Part shown: piece by piece, positions 60,839 to 64,000 of the stretch
Layout: each line of letters opens with the position of its first letter
Numbering within the stretch: position 1 is the stretch's first letter
Assembly: GCF_013201035.1 (NCBI RefSeq)
Contig: NZ_CP053707.1
Coordinates: 930,001 to 994,000 of the forward strand
Length of the DNA: 64,000 bases
Source of the DNA: Arthrobacter sp. NEB 688
GTDB taxonomy: Bacteria > Actinomycetota > Actinomycetes > Actinomycetales > Dermatophilaceae
Reading direction: 5' to 3'
Program-made: the position numbers and the translations under genes
The notes under the pieces: model-generated
Told to the model about the DNA's origin: nothing
Databases searched by the model: none
Seen by the model: the letters and a program-made list of their open reading frames with translations, nothing else

Positions 60839-61885
60839 ATGACGCCCACGGGCTCACCGACGCAGGCCGCCGTCGACGGGGGCACCCGCACCGACACCGA
60901 CTTCGACGCCGCCGTCGGCCGCTACCGCCGCGAGCTGCTCGCGCACTGCTACCGGATGACGGGGTCGCCGAGCGACGCCGAGGACCTCGTCCAGGAGGTC
61001 TACCTGCGGGCGTGGCGGGCGTACGACTCCTTCGAGGGCCGCTCGTCGCTGCGCACCTGGCTGCACCGCATCGCGACCAACGTCTGCCTCACCGCGCTCG
61101 AGGGCAAGGACCGCCGGCCGCTGCCGTCCGGCCTCGGCACGGCCTCGTCGGAGGGCGCCGACCCGCTCGACGAGCGCACCGAGGTGCCGTGGCTCGGCCC
61201 GATGCCGGACGCCGCGCTGCTCGGGACCGCCGACCCCGCCGACGTCGTCGCGGAGCGCGACACCGTCCGGCTCGCGTTCGTCGCGGCGCTGCAGCACCTG
61301 CCGGCGCGTCAGCGGGCGGTCCTCGTCCTGCGCGACGTCCTGCGCTGGAGCGCCGCCGAGGTCGCCGAGGCCACCGGCTCGTCGGTCGCGTCGGTCAACA
61401 GCGCCCTCCAGCGGGCCCGGGCGACCCTCGGCGACGTCGCGCCCTCGCCCGACGCCCCGCGCGCCGAGCTCGACGACGAGCAGCGCGAGCTCCTCGACCG
61501 CTACGTCGATGCGTTCTGGCGCAAGGACCCCGACGCCATCGCCCGCCTGTTCACGCAGGACGCCGTCTGGGAGATGCCGCCCTTCGCCGGCTGGTACCAG
61601 GGGCCGCGCACCATCGCCGAGCTCGTCGACACCCAGTGCCCCGGCGGCCGGTACGACATGCCGATGCTCGCGACGACGTGCAACGGCCAGCCGGCCTTCG
61701 GTCTCTACCTGCGCGAGACGGGCCCGGACGACGACGTCTTCCGGCCCTTCCAGCTGCAGGTGCTCGAGCTCGAGGGGGCGCTCGTCAAGCACGCCGTCGT
61801 CTTCTTCGACACTGCGTACTTCGCCCTGGCCGGCCTCCCGGACCGGCTCGGACCGGACGACGTCCCCGCCCGACCGGGGGAGTGA
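60839..61885 (+). CDS. ECF sigma factor with C-terminal SnoaL-like domain
   Basis: A 348-residue extracytoplasmic-function sigma factor of the SigG/TIGR02960 style. Sigma region 2 is LLAHCYRMTGSPSDAEDLVQEVYLRAWRAYDSF with WLHRIATNVCL, and region 4 is LPARQRAVLVLRDVLRWSAAEVAEATGSSVASVNSALQRARATL. From about 215 it continues as a SnoaL-like domain (LLDRYVDAFWRKDPDAIARLFTQDAVWEMPPFAGWYQG). In related sigma factors that domain gates activity in place of an anti-sigma factor. Gggaggagg precedes the ATG. The end overlaps the next gene as GTGA. Confidence 0.9.
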   Translation: MTPTGSPTQAAVDGGTRTDTDFDAAVGRYRRELLAHCYRMTGSPSDAEDLVQEVYLRAWRAYDSFEGRSSLRTWLHRIATNVCLTALEGKDRRPLPSGLGTASSEGADPLDERTEVPWLGPMPDAALLGTADPADVVAERDTVRLAFVAALQHLPARQRAVLVLRDVLRWSAAEVAEATGSSVASVNSALQRARATLGDVAPSPDAPRAELDDEQRELLDRYVDAFWRKDPDAIARLFTQDAVWEMPPFAGWYQGPRTIAELVDTQCPGGRYDMPMLATTCNGQPAFGLYLRETGPDDDVFRPFQLQVLELEGALVKHAVVFFDTAYFALAGLPDRLGPDDVPARPGE

Positions 61886-62472
61886 GCGTGCACCCCGCGG
61901 ACTGCCGTCCGGGGGTCGACGTCGAGCTGCTGGACCGGTCCCTGGCGTGGACCCGTGGCGCCCTCGCGGGGGTGACCGACGACGCCGCCGACCGGCCGAC
62001 CCCGTGCGCCGCGTGGACGCTCGCCGACCTGCTCGTGCACATGGTCGACTCCCTCGAGGTCGTCACCGAGCTCTCGCTCGGTCGGATGGCACCGGTCGGC
62101 CCGCCACCGACCTCGCGCCGGCCGACCGTGCTGGCCGAGCACCTGCGGGTGCTCGGGTGCGTGCTGCTCGAGGGCTGGGTGCGGGACGGCGGGCCCGGGC
62201 CGGTGCTCGTGGGCGACCGGCGCCTCGAGCCGGACGTCGCGCTCGAGGTCTCGTCGCTGGAGGTGGCGGTGCACGGGTGGGACGTCGCGAGGGCCCTGGG
62301 GTCGACGGCGCCGTTCCCGTCGCTGCTCGCCGCCGCGCTGCTGCCGGTCGCGCTGCGGCGGGTCCCGGCCGGCGTCCGGCACCCCCGGTTCGCGCCCCCG
62401 CTCGTGCCCTCCGGCACCGACCCCGCCTCGCTCCTCCTCGCGCACCTCGGCCGGGCGCACCCCGTCGAGTGA
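61882..62472 (+). CDS. Mycothiol-dependent maleylpyruvate isomerase-like (MDMPI_N) protein
   Basis: A 196-residue DinB/MDMPI-fold protein. LLDRSLAWTRGALAGVTDDAADRPTPCAAWTLADLLVHMVDSLEVV is the usual opening, with the metal-ligand His in VHMVDS and further candidates in AVHGWDVARAL. Members of the family bind zinc and use mycothiol or related thiols. It is the second gene of a coupled pair with the ECF sigma factor (GTG overlapping its stop), so a linked stress-sensing function is likely but not shown. The stop codon lies within the left arm of a 25-bp palindrome. Confidence 0.86.
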   Translation: MSVHPADCRPGVDVELLDRSLAWTRGALAGVTDDAADRPTPCAAWTLADLLVHMVDSLEVVTELSLGRMAPVGPPPTSRRPTVLAEHLRVLGCVLLEGWVRDGGPGPVLVGDRRLEPDVALEVSSLEVAVHGWDVARALGSTAPFPSLLAAALLPVALRRVPAGVRHPRFAPPLVPSGTDPASLLLAHLGRAHPVE

Positions 62473-62528
62473 ACAGGACGCGCCGCTGGCGGACCGGCGG
62501 GCACGGCGTGTCCTGTTCGCTCGACGGG
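62461..62528. repeat. Palindrome, family F, overlapping a stop codon
   Basis: Arms of 25 nt (cccgtcgagtgaacaggacg.. / ..cctgttcgctcgacggg) match at 23 positions with an 18-nt loop. The left arm contains the stop codon of the preceding gene. It lies between convergent genes and probably terminates transcription from both sides. Confidence 0.85.
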
Positions 62529-62552
62529 TGGGGGCGTGCCGGGGTCGGCGGC

Positions 62553-63440
62553 TCAGGGGCCCCGGCGGGGCGTGGCGGGGCGCAGGCGCACGGACTCACC
62601 GGGGCGCAGCTGGGCCGCGCGGTCGGCGGCGGCGTCGGTGAGCACGGCGACCACGGGGTAGCCCCCGGTCACCGGGTGGTCGGCGAGGAACACGACGGCC
62701 TCGCCGCCGGGCGGAAGCTGGACGGCGCCGCGGACCATCCCCTCGCTCGCGAGCTCGACGCCCGCGTGCTCCGGGAGGCGCAGCAGCGGAGGGCCGACCG
62801 GCCGCAGGCGCACCCCGACCCGGTCGCTGTCGGGGCCGACGACCCAGCCGCCGCGGACCACGGCGTCGAGCCCGCCGACCCAGGACGAGCGCGGCCCGGG
62901 CAGCACGTCGAGGACGACGTCGCCCGTCGGTGGTGCCCACCGGGCGGCGTGGTCGACGTGCGGGAAGGTCGCCGGCGCCGCCCCGACCGGCAGGACGTCA
63001 CCGACCCGGACCGGCGGCGGCCCGAGCCCGGCGAGGACGTCGGTCGAGCGCGAGCCGAGGACGGCCGGGACGTCGAGGCCGCCGCGCACGGCGAGGTAGG
63101 ACCGCAGGCCCGACGCCGGTGCGCCGAGGGCGAGCTCGGCGCCGTCGACGAGCTCGAGCACGGCCGCGGGCGGCACCGGCCGGCCGTCGAGCGCCAGCGG
63201 GCCCACCGCGCCGGTGACGGCGACGAGCATCCGCCCGCGGGCGCGCACGACGAGGCCGCCGAGCAGGACCTCGAGCGCGGCCGGGGCGTCGGCGTGCCCG
63301 AGGAGCCGGCACGCGAGGCGGTGGGCGGCGCGGTCGGCGGCCCCGGACCGGCCGACCCCGACCGCGGCGAGCCCCGGCCGCCCGGCGTCCTCGAGCAGCA
63401 CCTGGGGGCCGGTGCGCAGGACCTCGAGCGCGCTGCTCAT
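62553..63440 (-). CDS. pxpC: 5-oxoprolinase subunit C (biotin-dependent carboxyltransferase family)
   Basis: A 295-residue PxpC/KipA protein. The opening VLRTGPQVLLEDAGRPGLAAVGVGRSGAAD is diagnostic, with RPG.A.GV..SGAMD-type spacing. The GLRSYLAVRGGLDVPAVLGSRSTD block and the later VVFLADHPVTGGYPVVAVL are family signatures. With PxpA and PxpB it forms the ATP-dependent enzyme that opens 5-oxoproline to glutamate. The ATG overlaps the pxpB stop (ATGA). The gene faces the convergent MDMPI gene across a palindrome. Confidence 0.93.
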   Translation of the reverse strand: MSSALEVLRTGPQVLLEDAGRPGLAAVGVGRSGAADRAAHRLACRLLGHADAPAALEVLLGGLVVRARGRMLVAVTGAVGPLALDGRPVPPAAVLELVDGAELALGAPASGLRSYLAVRGGLDVPAVLGSRSTDVLAGLGPPPVRVGDVLPVGAAPATFPHVDHAARWAPPTGDVVLDVLPGPRSSWVGGLDAVVRGGWVVGPDSDRVGVRLRPVGPPLLRLPEHAGVELASEGMVRGAVQLPPGGEAVVFLADHPVTGGYPVVAVLTDAAADRAAQLRPGESVRLRPATPRRGP

Positions 63441-64000
63441 CCGTCCACCGCGACGAACCGGACGACCCCGCCGGGCCGCAGCAGGGCGGGCGGGTCGTGG
63501 TCGGGGCGCCAGAGCCCGACGTCGGTCCGCCCGACCAGCCGCCAGCCGCCCGGCGAGGCGCGCGGGTAGATGCCGGAGAACTCCCCGGCGAGACCGACCG
63601 ACCCTGCCGGCACCGACGCGCGGGGGGTGTCGCGCCGGGGCACGCGCAGCCGCGGGTCGCCGCCGACGAGGTAGGCGAACCCCGGCGCGAACCCGCCGAA
63701 CGCGACCCGCCACGGCGTGCCGGTGTGCGCGGCCACGACGGCCGCGGGGTCCATCCCGACCAGCCGGGCGACCTCGTCGAGGTCGGGGCCGTCGTAGCGC
63801 ACCGGCACCTCGACCACCGGTCCCTCGGGCGGAACGGGCCCGTCGGTGCCGACCCGCGGCGCGAGGGCGCGCACGGCCTCGGCCAGGCGGGCGGGGACGA
63901 CGTCGTCGCCGACGAGCAGCAGGGTCCGGGCGGCCGGCACGACGTCGGCCACCGACCCCCACGGCCCCTCGCCGGACGCGACGGCGGCCCGGACGGCGGC
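63437..64000 (-). CDS. pxpB: 5-oxoprolinase subunit B, N-terminus beyond the window
   Basis: A partial PxpB/KipI gene running off the right edge. The visible 187 codons stay open to base 64000, and the family is usually a little over 200 residues, so only a short N-terminal stretch is missing. A GTG at 63952 is in frame, but the sequence before it is conserved-looking and so is not the start. Motifs: VVEVPVRYDGPDLDEVARLVGM, WRVAFGGFAPGFAYLVGGDPRL and GSVGLAGEFSGIYPRASPGGW. It is coupled to pxpC. PxpA, the third subunit, is not in the window and may lie beyond this edge. Confidence 0.92.
   Translation of the reverse strand, partial: AAVRAAVASGEGPWGSVADVVPAARTLLLVGDDVVPARLAEAVRALAPRVGTDGPVPPEGPVVEVPVRYDGPDLDEVARLVGMDPAAVVAAHTGTPWRVAFGGFAPGFAYLVGGDPRLRVPRRDTPRASVPAGSVGLAGEFSGIYPRASPGGWRLVGRTDVGLWRPDHDPPALLRPGGVVRFVAVDG

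Overview
The window reads as chromosomal DNA of a high-GC Gram-positive actinobacterium. G+C looks well above 70 % by eye, GTG starts are common, and many adjacent genes overlap by 4 bp (ATGA/GTGA). Several families are typical of actinobacteria: a Ddn-type F420-dependent reductase, a mycothiol-dependent maleylpyruvate isomerase-like protein, an NrtR regulator and DUF2277. The MATE exporter close upstream of dnaB is an arrangement seen in actinobacteria. An order such as Micrococcales is plausible, but nothing here fixes the genus. I see no rRNA, tRNA, insertion sequence, prophage or CRISPR array.

Layout. 0-5 kb: a minus-strand, 4-bp-coupled operon for methylthioadenosine salvage through methylthioinosine (phosphorylase, deaminase, DUF985 cupin, SDR), divergent from a gamma-glutamyltransferase. 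5-15 kb: a secreted subtilase, a MATE exporter, a CoA-transferase, replicative helicase dnaB with a cluster of DnaA-box-like sites upstream, and a small alarmone synthetase. 15-21 kb: a lipoprotein beta-propeller, a hydrolase, a class V aminotransferase, an aldo/keto reductase, a methyltransferase and a secreted lytic transglycosylase. 21-29 kb: a LacI-controlled glucan-utilisation operon (regulator, binding protein, two permeases, a PF10091/GH144-like Tat-exported enzyme, a GH3 beta-glucosidase). 29-41 kb: small membrane proteins, the NAD-salvage operon pncB-pncA-nrtR behind three near-identical palindromic repeats, a YibE/F membrane protein, arginine deiminase, a YbdK-like ligase and assorted oxidoreductases. 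41-51 kb: glpD, an epimerase, an SDR, a Ddn-type reductase, a VOC protein, a TetR-DUF429 fusion facing a quinone reductase-like gene across paired operators, and a secreted metzincin. 50-54 kb: dctA divergent from a CitA/DcuS-type two-component system. 54-62 kb: an FdhF/YdeP oxidoreductase, a TetR/MFS pair with three operators, a second MFS exporter and an ECF sigma factor coupled to an MDMPI-like protein. 62.5-64 kb: pxpC-pxpB (5-oxoprolinase subunits), with pxpB running off the right edge.

The clearest unexplained signal is the intergenic DNA. At least ten long hairpin-forming elements of several sequence families sit between genes, often convergent ones. Within a family the copies have the same or nearly the same length (three 59-nt copies, two 52-nt copies, a 46/48-nt pair). 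They resemble REP-type elements or long bidirectional terminators. Other observations worth following are the TetR-DUF429 fusion, the methylthioinosine operon with its cupin and SDR, the triple repeat before pncB, and the DnaA-box cluster before dnaB.
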